In this document: positions 38,035 to 47,669 of the stretch, in pieces
Layout of the letters: every line of letters starts with the position of its first letter
Position numbering within the stretch: the stretch's first letter is position 1
Assembly (NCBI GenBank): GCA_032139905.1
Contig: JAQJDB010000006.1
Location: forward strand, 1,178,001-1,242,000
Length of the DNA: 64,000 nucleotides
Direction of reading: 5' to 3'
Source: Nitrospira sp. MA-1
GTDB taxonomy: Bacteria > Nitrospirota > Nitrospiria > Nitrospirales > UBA8639
Position numbers and translations under genes: made by a program
The notes under the pieces: generated by a model
Seen by the model: the letters and a program-made list of their open reading frames with translations, nothing else
What the model was told of the DNA's origin: nothing
The model's database searches: none

Positions 38035-38574
38035 CTAAAGAGTACCGCTAGAGAGTGAGTCAAGAAGCAACGGTGCGTAAATTCTGCTCTCGACAGCTAA
38101 TATTCCCCGATCTCGAAACCCATGATAGGTAAGCGCGATTTCGGTATCTGGACCCCGCCAGTTGTACTGTTGAGCACGGATCATGGATCCATAGGGATCG
38201 TTAGATTTTCCAAATTCATTTTCCAGATACTGCAAGAGGGAATTATGGGTAGCTTCTCCTTTGTAATGGAAGAGGGCTCGAACATACTTTCCATCTATTG
38301 TATAGAGTTTGACGGATTCCAACTCAATGGATCCGAGCTGGGGTGCTCCGAGTTTAATTGTATAGATTTGCAAGGAATTAAGTGAGTCGATTTGCTTAAG
38401 ATCTGAGCGTTCCCGAAGAGAATGGCCCCAGAGGCTGCCGAAAAACCCTTTGGGATCATTTTCAATTGGCGTAGCACTTAAGGCGGGTGTCCACGGGAAC
38501 TGGCAGAAGCAAATTATGAAAAGTATTCTAAGGCTGATTGTAGGATAGGGGCGGGTAAATGATTGGAGACTCAT
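38035..38574 (-). CDS. Exported protein, unknown function
   Basis: About 179 residues from ATG 38574 (38580 also possible) with an N-terminal signal sequence (LRILFIICFCQFPWTPALSA). The mature domain (about 130 residues) has a mixed alpha/beta pattern similar in layout to the exported protein at 58652-59218: short N-terminal segment on allele-like start, then an Arg/Lys-poor beta-rich core. No family recognised. Lies 129 bp downstream of lpxC on the same strand. Confidence 0.6.
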   Translation of the reverse strand: MSLQSFTRPYPTISLRILFIICFCQFPWTPALSATPIENDPKGFFGSLWGHSLRERSDLKQIDSLNSLQIYTIKLGAPQLGSIELESVKLYTIDGKYVRALFHYKGEATHNSLLQYLENEFGKSNDPYGSMIRAQQYNWRGPDTEIALTYHGFRDRGILAVESRIYAPLLLDSLSSGTL

Positions 38575-38703
38575 GGTCATCCCAGACGCTACCACGCGCA
38601 GGGGATGAAGACAATGGAGAAAATGATTTCTTCCTATTTGTTGATGAGCAGATATCAAACGCAAGGATTGTTAAGGGCATACCATGGCAAATGGGAGACG
38701 GAA

Positions 38704-39654
38704 TCAGAACGCATGAAAAGCAGGTTGGAGTTCCGGTAGGTGAATCGTTGAATTGGAGGAATTCTTTCCGTTGAAGATGCCATCCTTTCCGGTTTCTCCA
38801 GCATTTAACATAATCCACTTGTCAGGGTTATGCATGATGGCTTGGACCAATTGGGTATGGAGCGCGTGTCCCGCGCATTTTGCAATGAAATGACCAATAA
38901 CCGGAATTCCTAATAGCGACAGGTCGCCAATGAGATCGAGAATTTTATGGCGAACGCATTCGTCCGAAAAGCGTAGGTCCTCATCATTGACCAATCCGGT
39001 ATCAGAAAAAACGACCGTATTGTGTAGTGACCCCCCGAGCCCCAGTCCTCGGGACCATAAAAATTCGACTTCTTTTTGAAAGGCAAAGGTACGGGCTCCG
39101 GCAATATTTTTACTATACTCATGAGGCGTACAAAAATGGTGATATTCTTGTTGTTGTATAAGGGGATGAGGGAAATCAATGTTATAGGTTATTTGGGGAA
39201 GTGCCGAGGGAAGGACACTGATGGATCGGTGATCGTCTTCCACAGTGATTGGTTGAACAATTTTAAGGTATTTGCGTGATACATCCTGAGTGAGGATACC
39301 GCTTTGGTAAACCATGTCCACAAATGGTGTGGCGCTTCCATCTGCTGCCGGGATTTCGGTGCCAAGCAATTCCACGTAAGCATTATCGATTTCCAGGCCG
39401 GCTAGTGCACTTAACACATGCTCAACCGTCTGTATGCCAAAATCACCAGCTTGAAGTGTGGTGCAATGATCTGTCTGGCCCAAAAATGAAATGCCAGCAG
39501 GGCATGATTGAATTTGATCAGCATTATGCTTCATGACAAAGACCACCCCGGTGTTAACCGGAGCCGGGTGAATGGCAATTGAGGCAGGGTTGCCAGAATG
39601 CAGACCAATGCCAGATACAAAAGATGATGTTTCGAGAGTTTGTTGATGACGCAT
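38704..39654 (-). CDS. lpxC: UDP-3-O-acyl-N-acetylglucosamine deacetylase
   Basis: 316-residue zinc amidase for the committed step of lipid A synthesis. Zinc ligands H79 (TVEHVLSAL), H236 and D240 (DECVRHKILDLIGDL) are present, together with the general base E78 and His263 (AGHAL). Shows that the organism makes lipid A and so has an outer membrane with LPS. No fabZ fusion is present. Confidence 0.95.
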   Translation of the reverse strand: MRHQQTLETSSFVSGIGLHSGNPASIAIHPAPVNTGVVFVMKHNADQIQSCPAGISFLGQTDHCTTLQAGDFGIQTVEHVLSALAGLEIDNAYVELLGTEIPAADGSATPFVDMVYQSGILTQDVSRKYLKIVQPITVEDDHRSISVLPSALPQITYNIDFPHPLIQQQEYHHFCTPHEYSKNIAGARTFAFQKEVEFLWSRGLGLGGSLHNTVVFSDTGLVNDEDLRFSDECVRHKILDLIGDLSLLGIPVIGHFIAKCAGHALHTQLVQAIMHNPDKWIMLNAGETGKDGIFNGKNSSNSTIHLPELQPAFHAF

Positions 39655-39852
39655 AAGAGACCGGTAATCTTAAGTATTCAATGTGCAAAATTTATACTAA
39701 TTGAGGATTTATATAAAGGCAGTGTTTTTAGGGACAAAATAATCATTTTGTTTCTGATGTGTTGCAGAAACCAAACAAATGTATACTTTTCCACTAATTA
39801 GGGTTTAATGATTAAAGGAGGAGGAGTTGGAGTGTCGTGTGGGAATTGTTGG

Positions 39853-40206
39853 TTAAGAAGTGGATTCGTGTGGATTTGTTGAGAAATTTTCAAGGAAGCG
39901 ACGCGATTCAGGGGCTTCAGCTACAGCCGAATAAGGAGAAAGAGCTAATTGTTCAATGATTCCTCGGTGCTTTTTTTGTAAGCCAGAGGCTAGGAAAATT
40001 TCCTGAAAAACTGCCCACTTTTTTGACGTATCTTGTAACAGTCCCTGACAGAATTCTTCAGGTCTTGTCCTGAGAGTATTGGAAAAATGCTGGACTGCTT
40101 TTTCTATGCTGTGATAAGGAGGAGCCAAATTGAGATGAGTGTAGAATTCTTGAAGGTGGCTTCTGAATTCTTGTCGAAGTTTGAAAATAGAGTCTGATGG
40201 CAACAA
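39853..40206 (-). CDS. Hypothetical helical protein
   Basis: 117 codons from a TTG; predicted helical and soluble, with no recognised domain, no internal Met and no good ribosome binding site. Lies between lpxC and the sigma factor gene on the same strand. Coding status uncertain. Confidence 0.35.
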   Translation of the reverse strand: MLPSDSIFKLRQEFRSHLQEFYTHLNLAPPYHSIEKAVQHFSNTLRTRPEEFCQGLLQDTSKKWAVFQEIFLASGLQKKHRGIIEQLALSPYSAVAEAPESRRFLENFSTNPHESTS

Positions 40207-40360
40207 GGGCGCTAGTCTTTACACATAGATGAAACAGGAGTTGAATTATCCGATGTTAAAGCGGTGAATGGTCGATTGACAAGTCCTTGCTTGAAATAAC
40301 AGATTCAAAGCAGGAGGTCTCAGAATACATGGGTAAGTAGAAAAAGTTCGCAACAATTAT

Positions 40361-41500
40361 TTACTTAATGGAAAATAACAAATCCTTCATAGCAGGTTCC
40401 TTTAACTTTTGAAGGGCTTTGGCTTCAATTTGGCGGACACGTTCACGGGTAACGGACATACTTTGGCCGACCTCTTCAAGGGTCCAGGGTTCGTCCTGGC
40501 CAATGCCAAAACGGAGGCGAATCACCATTTGTTCCCTTGGAGTCAGGGAATCCAAGATCCGTTCGACTTGTTGGTTCGTTTCCTGGCGCGAGACAGGTCC
40601 ATCGGGCGTCAAAGTTCCCATATCAGGAATGAAGTCTGTGAGAAAGGTTTCTCCATCTCCAACCGGAGTCTCTAGCGATATAGGATCCTGAAATGCTTGA
40701 ATGGTGTCATGAACTTTTTCCACACTCAATTTGAGTGCTTCTCCAATGTCATCCAACTGAACCGGGCGGGCATACTGTTGGGTCAATCGTTTTGAGGCGC
40801 GAGCTATCTTGTTGGAGATTTCATTTAAATGGACAGGAACGCGAATGGTTCTGGATTGGTCAGCGAGTGATCGGGTAATCCCTTGTCGAATCCACCACGT
40901 GGCGTAGGTGCTGAACTTAAATCCTTTGCGATATTGAAATCGTTCTGCCGCCTTCATAAGCCCAATATTGCCTTCTTGGACTAAGTCCAGAAAGGCTAGG
41001 CCATGACCCGTATAGCGTTTCGCGATGTCGACAACCAGGCGAAGATTTCGCTGAACGAGTTCGGATTTCGCTTTTTCTAGTTGGAATTTGGCTTTTTGAA
41101 GTTGCTGACAGAGATCCTGAATGGATGGGTGTACTGAGGGATAGGTTTGGCCTAAGTCCAACAAGACAGATTTTAGTTTTTCAATTGCTGGAGCCGAAAG
41201 GCCGCTTAAGGCAAATGTTTCCTTAAGCAGAGCAATGGTCCCATCCCTTTGTGGTCCCTTTTTTAAAGGCTGTGTGAGATGAAGGCTCTGCTTGATAATG
41301 AGCCGGATTGCTCTGGACGCCTGATCAATTTCCTTCGCCAATTCGATTTCAGAATCCTTATTAAGAAGAGGCCGACTGCCAAATGATCGGAAGTATAGTG
41401 ATTCGAGAGCTGGCCCGAATCCCGAAGGCTTGATCCCCTCAGTTTTTACGGTAGTGAGTTCGATCTCTGTGGGCTCATCCAAAACGGTTTGGTTTTCCAT
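40361..41500 (-). CDS. RNA polymerase sigma-70 family factor (RpoD/RpoS-like)
   Basis: 379 residues. Region 1.2 begins near residue 30; regions 2.1-2.4 are evident (NLRLVVDIAKRYTGHGLAFLDLVQEGNIGLMKAAERF, cited here in parts: DLVQEGNIGLM, FSTYATWWIRQ), then region 3 and region 4.2 with VTRERVRQIEAKAL. It is shorter than a typical primary RpoD and lacks region 1.1, so it is more likely a group 2/RpoS-like alternative sigma factor. An insertion of about 70 residues lies between regions 1.2 and 2. Target promoters unknown. Confidence 0.88.
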   Translation of the reverse strand: MENQTVLDEPTEIELTTVKTEGIKPSGFGPALESLYFRSFGSRPLLNKDSEIELAKEIDQASRAIRLIIKQSLHLTQPLKKGPQRDGTIALLKETFALSGLSAPAIEKLKSVLLDLGQTYPSVHPSIQDLCQQLQKAKFQLEKAKSELVQRNLRLVVDIAKRYTGHGLAFLDLVQEGNIGLMKAAERFQYRKGFKFSTYATWWIRQGITRSLADQSRTIRVPVHLNEISNKIARASKRLTQQYARPVQLDDIGEALKLSVEKVHDTIQAFQDPISLETPVGDGETFLTDFIPDMGTLTPDGPVSRQETNQQVERILDSLTPREQMVIRLRFGIGQDEPWTLEEVGQSMSVTRERVRQIEAKALQKLKEPAMKDLLFSIK

Positions 41501-41913
41501 AATAGTTTCCCTGTGGGTTTATGTTTTCAGGTGACCTATTTAGTTCAGCAACAAGTTGAACAGTTGATAAATTCTTTCAAAGCAAAAAACACGCCAATGT
41601 TAGGTTTTAAACCTTCCACCCATCAATGCAAAGCAACTCAATGCCATATTTTGAAATGTTGGGTTTCCTTCATTGTGACAGTTTGGCAAAAGCCTCTCAT
41701 TTCATGAAATGTAAAACAATTTGAAACAAAAGGATAAAACTGACATCCGTGGAATTTTTCCAGAATTATAAGATGGTATTTTAGCTATTAAAGAAATCGG
41801 TAGCCCATCCAATTCCCTGGATAGTGCGAAAGGGGAAAGACTAACAAGTTTCAAGATGGTGGAAGATGCGGAAGGAAAAAGTGCAGAGCTAATTGACAGA
41901 ACTGTTATATTTC
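41501..41913. other. Intergenic region
   Basis: 413 bases between two minus-strand genes. It is AT-rich with no convincing ORF; it should hold the sigma-factor gene's promoter, but I could not identify a confident one. Confidence 0.5.
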
Positions 41914-42603
41914 TTACACGTTATTGCAAAAACGGTCTAAATCTTCTTCCCGGCCAATCATAACCAGCACATCACCTTTTTCAATGACGTCATCCGGTTT
42001 GGGAGTGAAATTAAAGATTTCTTCTTTCATCATACGTCCTTTGACCATCCTGGTAACTTGTTTTTTTATCCCAATCACATTCAAGTTATGCTGTCCGCGT
42101 AATTTAACATCCTCGAGACTTAATCCGGACAAGCTCTCTGAAACGGACACTTCCTCCACACTGAAGCCCGGAGCCAACTCTAAGTATTCAAGTACGCTGG
42201 GGGAAACCAGGCGGTGGGCGAGACGGACGGCCGCATCCCGTTCGGGATAGATAACCTCATCAACCCCCAGATTCATTAGAATTTTTCCCTGAATTGGGGC
42301 CACGGCTTTGGCCACAATAGATTTTACCCCCATTTCCTTGAGTGTTTGAACAATAAGGATGCTAGCCTCAATGTTTTCACCGATACTGACGACTGCGACA
42401 TCGACGTTTTGCGCGCTTACCGCTTTTAACGCTCGTTCATCAGTCGCATCGCATTGGACAGCGAAGGTGGCAATGTCACTGATCGCCTGGATTTTTTCCT
42501 CATCCTTGTCGATGGCAAGTACTTCGCATCCTTTGGTAACCAATCCTTGTGCAACGCTATAGCCGAAGCGCCCAAGGCCAATGACTGTGAAAAGGCGTTT
42601 CAT
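41914..42603 (-). CDS. Ktr/Trk-type K+ transport regulatory subunit
   Basis: 229-residue peripheral protein with an N-terminal Rossmann NAD(H)/nucleotide-binding domain (GLGRFG at 9-14, later AIDKDEEK) and a C-terminal RCK_C domain (about 145-225). It gates potassium uptake through a TrkH/KtrB-type channel. That channel gene is not in the window. Confidence 0.88.
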   Translation of the reverse strand: MKRLFTVIGLGRFGYSVAQGLVTKGCEVLAIDKDEEKIQAISDIATFAVQCDATDERALKAVSAQNVDVAVVSIGENIEASILIVQTLKEMGVKSIVAKAVAPIQGKILMNLGVDEVIYPERDAAVRLAHRLVSPSVLEYLELAPGFSVEEVSVSESLSGLSLEDVKLRGQHNLNVIGIKKQVTRMVKGRMMKEEIFNFTPKPDDVIEKGDVLVMIGREEDLDRFCNNV

Positions 42604-42962
42604 AATAGATTAGGTCACGACTACTGTTCTCGCCACGCGACTATTCCTGTTTTAAGAGCAGCAAAAATTGCTGTGGAAGGGAATCCTTCTGATCCGTTTT
42701 AGAGCGGCGGTTCGGTATTTTGCATGTTGAGAACATACGCACAAGGGGGGCACTTTCAAGGTTAAAGAATCTGGTCAATTGGAAAAATTCGTAGCGTAGG
42801 GATGTCACGACTGAAGTTACTCAATCATACGTCTGAATGAGGAGGGTGTCAAGAATTTTCAAATTGAAATGTCGACGGGTTGTCGCGTCAAACTTTTCAT
42901 GAAGTCTCCATCATTATGATGGGTATCAAATTGAAGAAAAGCCTTGCTAAGATGCGTGCCTT
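42604..42962. other. Divergent intergenic region between ktr-like gene and trmI
   Basis: 359 bases between divergently transcribed genes; must contain both promoters. No distinct palindrome or RNA structure stood out. Confidence 0.5.
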
Positions 42963-43862
42963 ATGAAAATTTTTCAATCTGGGGAACGGGTTCATTTAAT
43001 CGACAAGAAAGAACGGCCGTATGCCGTCACACTGAAAGCCGGAGAAATCTTCCAACATAGTGGAGACCGGATTGCCCATGATGACATTATTGGAAAACCG
43101 GATGGTACTGTGGTCCAGTTTTCCAATGGAAAGTTAATGGTTGCCGTTCATCCAACATTAGCTGAGTATACCTTGAAAATGCCTCGAGGAGCTCAGGTGA
43201 TTTATCCCAAAGACTTGGCCGTCATCCCAATGTGGGCTGATATTTATCCAGGCGCCAGGGTCTTTGAAGCTGGTGTAGGATCGGGAGCCTTAACCATGGC
43301 CCTTCTGCGTGCGGTGGGGGATCGGGGGTGTGTGGTGAGCTATGAAATGCGGGAGGATTTTGCGGCTACCGCTACGAAAAATATCGAACGGTTTATGGGA
43401 AAGGTTCCCAACCATTTTCTTCAGATTCGTGATGCCTATGAAGGTATCGAAATTGGGGAAGGGACGTCTTCCTGGAGGTTTGATCGGGTCGTGTTGGATC
43501 TTCCAGAGCCATGGAGGGTAGTTCCTCATGCCGCCAGGGCATTACGTTCGGGGGGGCTGTATCTGAGTTATGTCCCGACGGTGCCGCAGGTCATGCAAAC
43601 GGTACAGGCTTTGGAGCAGAGCCGGGTTTTTACCATGGTTCAAAATTTTGAAACGTTATTGCGGACTTGGAACATTAAAGGCCGAAGTGTCCGGCCTGAC
43701 CATCGTATGGTTGCCCATTCAGGTTTTATCACCGTGGCCAGAAAAGTCGAAAAAAATATTTGGCAAACGGAGCAATCGAATACTATCGAACCTGAATCCC
43801 AGTCAGAGGATCAACTCATCAAGGAGGATGAATATGCCGGCAATGGATTAGATACTCCCTGA
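42963..43862 (+). CDS. trmI: tRNA (adenine-N1)-methyltransferase TrmI
   Basis: 299-residue class I SAM methyltransferase for m1A58 in tRNA. N-terminal beta domain typical of TrmI, SAM-binding motif EAGVGSGALTMALL (about 102-115), and catalytic segment LDLPEPWRVVPHAARAL (about 179-195). The C-terminal 35 residues are a charged extension. First gene of a likely operon with the REC and HD-GYP genes. Confidence 0.92.
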   Translation: MKIFQSGERVHLIDKKERPYAVTLKAGEIFQHSGDRIAHDDIIGKPDGTVVQFSNGKLMVAVHPTLAEYTLKMPRGAQVIYPKDLAVIPMWADIYPGARVFEAGVGSGALTMALLRAVGDRGCVVSYEMREDFAATATKNIERFMGKVPNHFLQIRDAYEGIEIGEGTSSWRFDRVVLDLPEPWRVVPHAARALRSGGLYLSYVPTVPQVMQTVQALEQSRVFTMVQNFETLLRTWNIKGRSVRPDHRMVAHSGFITVARKVEKNIWQTEQSNTIEPESQSEDQLIKEDEYAGNGLDTP

Positions 43863-43896
43863 GCCCTAATGGGCCAACCAGCAGGAAATCATTACC

Positions 43897-44274
43897 ATGG
43901 TGGGTCCCGTAAAAACGATCATCATTGCCGATGATGAGGAAGATCTTAGGCTGTTGGTCCAAGTCACCCTTGAAAACCCCTCCTATCGGATTCTCACCGC
44001 AGTTGATGGTTGTGCAGCCATGGATGCAGTTTGCACTCACATACCCGATCTGTTGATTCTCGATTGGATGATGCCGGGTCTCGATGGGTGTGAGGTGGTG
44101 CGAAACATTCGCTTACGCTCCGATACGGCCAGAATTCCAATTGTTATGTTAACCGCGAAAGATGGGATAGATGCACGTGAGCAGATGGCTTCCCTTAACC
44201 TTGCAGGCTATTTGGTCAAGCCATTCAGCCCATTAGAGTTGATTCAAAAAGTTCGCGAGGTACTTGCCTCATGA
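43897..44274 (+). CDS. Stand-alone response regulator receiver
   Basis: 125 residues; DDEED acidic pocket, phospho-acceptor Asp in LLILDWMMPG, Thr in VMLTAKD, Lys in LVKPF: all active-site residues present. No output domain. Its stop overlaps the start of the HD-GYP gene by 4 bases, so the two act as a split REC-HD-GYP response regulator. Confidence 0.9.
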   Translation: MVGPVKTIIIADDEEDLRLLVQVTLENPSYRILTAVDGCAAMDAVCTHIPDLLILDWMMPGLDGCEVVRNIRLRSDTARIPIVMLTAKDGIDAREQMASLNLAGYLVKPFSPLELIQKVREVLAS

Positions 44275-45146
44275 GGAAGGGTAAGCCCGCGGAGGATGGG
44301 ATTCCTTCTTCATCCTTAATGGGTCATTCAAAGGACGAAGCTTCCCAAGAATCTGCCACAGGGAAACTTCAGGCGGCTCGCTTGCAGCTCATGGCCTATG
44401 CCAAAGATCTCAAGCAGATGTTGGAACAGGAAGGTCAGAAAACCCAACAGCTTAAAAAAGCTCATGCCCAAATGCTTGCCTACGCCAGGGACCTTAAACT
44501 GTCATTGGAAGCAGAACAACGGAAGAATAGTGAATTGGAGCAGGCCTATGCCGATACTATTCTTCGCTTAGCCCGTGCGTCACGCTATAAAGATGAGGAA
44601 ACCGGTGCGCATATTGAACGATTAAGCCATTACTCGCATTCGCTTGCGTTGGCTATTGGCTGGGATCAGCCACGCGCTCGTTGCTTATTTGCGGTTGCTC
44701 CAATGCATGATGTTGGGAAAATTGGGGTGCCAGATGCTGTGCTTGGCAAGCAGGGGCCATTGACGGAAGAAGAATGGCAATCGATTAAGCAACATCCTTT
44801 GTTGGGAGCGAGTCTATTGGATGGCTCGACGTCTCCCTTGCTAGAGATGGCTAAAGAAGTCGCGCTGACTCACCATGAACGTTGGGATGGAAGTGGATAT
44901 CCTCGAGGTCTAAAGGGAACACAGATTCCCCTAACCGGGCGGATTGTGATGCTGTGTGACCTTTACGATGCTTTACGGAGTCGACGACCGTACAAAGCAG
45001 CGTTTACCCATGCGAAGACATGCGACATCATTTTGAACGGGAACGACCGTACAAAGCCGACACATTTTGATCCACTTCTTTTGGAAGCCTTTCGGGAGAT
45101 GCACCAGAACTTTAACGGCATCTATTCCACCGTGGCGGAAAACTAA
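44271..45146 (+). CDS. HD-GYP c-di-GMP phosphodiesterase
   Basis: 291 residues. The N-terminal 100 residues form a coiled coil with an internal duplication (QLMAYAKDLK..., MLAYARDLK...). The HD-GYP domain (about 100-280) has HDVGKIG and HHERWDGSGYPRGL intact, so it should hydrolyse c-di-GMP or a related cyclic dinucleotide. Co-translated with the receiver protein upstream. Confidence 0.92.
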   Translation: MRKGKPAEDGIPSSSLMGHSKDEASQESATGKLQAARLQLMAYAKDLKQMLEQEGQKTQQLKKAHAQMLAYARDLKLSLEAEQRKNSELEQAYADTILRLARASRYKDEETGAHIERLSHYSHSLALAIGWDQPRARCLFAVAPMHDVGKIGVPDAVLGKQGPLTEEEWQSIKQHPLLGASLLDGSTSPLLEMAKEVALTHHERWDGSGYPRGLKGTQIPLTGRIVMLCDLYDALRSRRPYKAAFTHAKTCDIILNGNDRTKPTHFDPLLLEAFREMHQNFNGIYSTVAEN

Positions 45147-45172
45147 TGTACTTTGCAGCAGGCTGTCATTGA

Positions 45173-45592
45173 TTACTTGGGGTGTTCAATAGAATATCCA
45201 GCTTCTGTCCAGGCATTCATACTTCCTTCCACATTATAGACATTCTGATAGCCCAACCCCATTAAGGTTTCGGCAGCAATATTGCTGCGGTGTCCGGATT
45301 GGCAGTACACCACGATGTGCTGATCCAGTTTCGCGTTGAGCTCTCGGTGTCGTCCTTGCATTTCTCGAAAATCGATATTGAAATCCGTTCCGGGAATGAA
45401 GCCACTCATATGTTCGTCCGGACTCCGAACGTCGATGAGCACAAATCCTTTTTGTTTGGACTGGGAAGACTTTTCAAGTCCTGCTTTAAGTTGCTGAACT
45501 GTTAAAAGATAGGGCTCAGCAGTAACGATGGGGAGATTCCACCATCCCGAGAAAAGAAGAGCGATTGTTAGGGAGAAAAATAAACGTTTCAT
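45173..45592 (-). CDS. Exported rhodanese-like sulfurtransferase
   Basis: 139 residues with a signal peptide (LFFSLTIALLFSGWWNL, cleavage near VTA) and one rhodanese domain with active-site Cys97 in VVYCQSGHRS. It would handle persulfide or thiosulfate sulfur in the periplasm. Convergent with the HD-GYP gene. The following 306 bases (45593-45898) contain no gene. Confidence 0.88.
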   Translation of the reverse strand: MKRLFFSLTIALLFSGWWNLPIVTAEPYLLTVQQLKAGLEKSSQSKQKGFVLIDVRSPDEHMSGFIPGTDFNIDFREMQGRHRELNAKLDQHIVVYCQSGHRSNIAAETLMGLGYQNVYNVEGSMNAWTEAGYSIEHPK

Positions 45593-45898
45593 GGTTATCC
45601 TCCATAGTATTGGGAATGGCTTTCTTGTTTTGAAGAAGTTAAGGAAAATGGCATTGTCCCATTTGAAAAGGAAATTGAGCAGGATATTGTTGAGCGATTG
45701 TTTTAAAATTGTATGGTTGGTTAGGAGGGACGGTCAAGCGAGTTATCCCGAATAGAAGAGTCCCGCCAAGGTTATGAAATTGAAAAGGGCATCATCGATT
45801 AATTTGAGATGGATCGTGTTAGAAAAATAGGATGCCTACCCGTTGAGGCTGTAAGGATTGGCTGAGGTGTCCAACCGTGGGGGGAATAGTTTGAGGAC

Positions 45899-46492
45899 TT
45901 ACCGGGTGGAAGGAGAAGTTTGTCTTAAATCTTCCAAGGTGAGAAGGGGGAGCAATTGAATGCCCATGTGGGCCAGATGGCTTTTCCCTTCATTTCCGGA
46001 TCGATCCACAACTACTAACCCATGTGTCACAATTAAGCCCTGAGCGCGAGCTGATTCTGCGGCCTTTACCAATGATCCGCCTGTTGTTAAGACATCGTCG
46101 ACCACTAAAGCTGTTTCCCCGGGATGAATAGTGCCTTCAATTAATTTGCCCAATCCATGATCCTTAGGTTGTTTGCGTACGACGAACGTTCGCCATTCCC
46201 GCTGTGGATCGGCTCTATAGCCAAAATCCGAAATGCAGGTGGCCAGGGGAATCGCTCCGATTTCCAACCCGCCAATAAGCGTGAAATCTAAGGATTTAAG
46301 CCGGTGATAGGCTAATTGAGCCACAAGATGACGTGAGTGCGGATGAGCCAATACAATACGACAGTCAACATAATAGGGGCTGGTTTTCCCTGAGGCGAGG
46401 CGAAAGCCTTCTTGCTGATTCCATTTGAAGGCTTCCAGCTGATGGAAGGCCTGAATGAGGGCATTTTTGGGCATAGGAAGTTTATAGGACAT
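45899..46492 (-). CDS. pyrE: Orotate phosphoribosyltransferase
   Basis: 197-residue type I phosphoribosyltransferase for UMP synthesis. PRPP-binding motif VVDDVLTTGGS and FRLASGKTSPYYVDCR near the N-terminus are diagnostic for PyrE. Stands alone, separated by about 200 bp from the next gene, which is divergent. Confidence 0.94.
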   Translation of the reverse strand: MSYKLPMPKNALIQAFHQLEAFKWNQQEGFRLASGKTSPYYVDCRIVLAHPHSRHLVAQLAYHRLKSLDFTLIGGLEIGAIPLATCISDFGYRADPQREWRTFVVRKQPKDHGLGKLIEGTIHPGETALVVDDVLTTGGSLVKAAESARAQGLIVTHGLVVVDRSGNEGKSHLAHMGIQLLPLLTLEDLRQTSPSTR

Positions 46493-46693
46493 TATGGTTG
46501 AGTCATAGGCGAATTCCTTCTACCATTACGACTTCAAGATCTGCAACAGGGCGCGGAAAAGATTATGGTGATATAAGGGGAATGTTCGAGTGAAATCGGA
46601 ATGCGATGGTGTTGGGCGAATCTTGCCTCCTCCCCCCTTGAGCGTTAAGAACTCCAAGGCCAAAAAAGAACTCAGCGTGAAGGAGTGTATCGA

Positions 46694-47551
46694 ATGTTTA
46701 AAGTAAAAAAACGTCCATTGAAAAAAGAAAAGCCTCCGGTTCTTTATAATATTCTAGAGAACTATACGGATTATGATCCCCCTGGAAATGTAATGGTGTG
46801 CGGAATGACGGAACCCGAAGATCTGGAGATGCATGCACGAGTCCTGTCTGAAAGTTATGATATTCCTCTTGAAGACATAACGGGCGTGCTTCAAGACGGG
46901 GGGGTTTATCTCTATCCGCATGAAGGTACGCTGGTTACAAAAGGCGCATTCGTGTGTCGCGTGGATCCTCTTGGCAAAGATCCGAAACACACGTGGGTCA
47001 TGGATCTTGAGCAATATGCGGCGGCGGAGCGCATGCGTCAAAGTTATGGTGTGACGTTGGAAGAAGCCATGGAGCGGGTTTTTTATCGAGGACTTCCTCA
47101 GGAATTGCAGGATCGGTTGCGGCAAAAAAATTTAGGAATTGATTTGACAAAAGTCGACTCGGGTATCTCGTGTGGTGGAGACATTCAATTTATTGATTTT
47201 CGAAAAGATTGGTCTCCTCATTTTAAACGAAAATGTGTCATGCCTGATGGACGATTGATTGAGATCAGTGGGCTCCATGATTTTGCGCAACTGCATGGCA
47301 TCAGCATAGAGGAGACCCGTGCGTTGTTCGATCACGGGGGGACTCTTGCGCTGAAAGATGGTGGGGGCCTTGCCTGTCAGATTATCAATGGCCAGCCATC
47401 CGTGGCTCGCTTTAATTCACGCCAATTCAGTAAAGCCAAAGCTCTCGCCAAGGAAAAAGGCCTTCATATGTTGGACGCCTTAAGTGAAGTGGCTTATCAA
47501 GATCCCGTGTTGATGCGAGCGCTTCGTCGTGCAGAAAACCCCTCATTCTAA
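46694..47551 (+). CDS. Protein of unknown function with internal repeats
   Basis: 285 residues starting at ATG 46694, which is preceded by AAGGAG at 7 bases (the in-frame GTG at 46685 lacks this). No known family was recognised. A short helical motif repeats four times: ARVLSESYDIPLEDITGVL (49-67), AERMRQSYGVTLEEAMERV (111-129), FAQLHGISIEETRAL (198-211) and ALAKEKGLHMLDALSEV (250-266); between the copies are beta-rich stretches including GGxLALKDG. Soluble, no signal peptide. Possibly a repeat protein binding another macromolecule; function unknown. Confidence 0.7.
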   Translation: MFKVKKRPLKKEKPPVLYNILENYTDYDPPGNVMVCGMTEPEDLEMHARVLSESYDIPLEDITGVLQDGGVYLYPHEGTLVTKGAFVCRVDPLGKDPKHTWVMDLEQYAAAERMRQSYGVTLEEAMERVFYRGLPQELQDRLRQKNLGIDLTKVDSGISCGGDIQFIDFRKDWSPHFKRKCVMPDGRLIEISGLHDFAQLHGISIEETRALFDHGGTLALKDGGGLACQIINGQPSVARFNSRQFSKAKALAKEKGLHMLDALSEVAYQDPVLMRALRRAENPSF

Positions 47552-47669
47552 ATGTTCCTTGATTTTCCTGTGGGGCAAGTTCCAATACCGGATTTGCTCA
47601 AGGTGATAACCTCCAAGGATAGCGTCTTGAGCTGTCCTCACGCCATTTCCTTCATGTTCCTTCCCTGAT

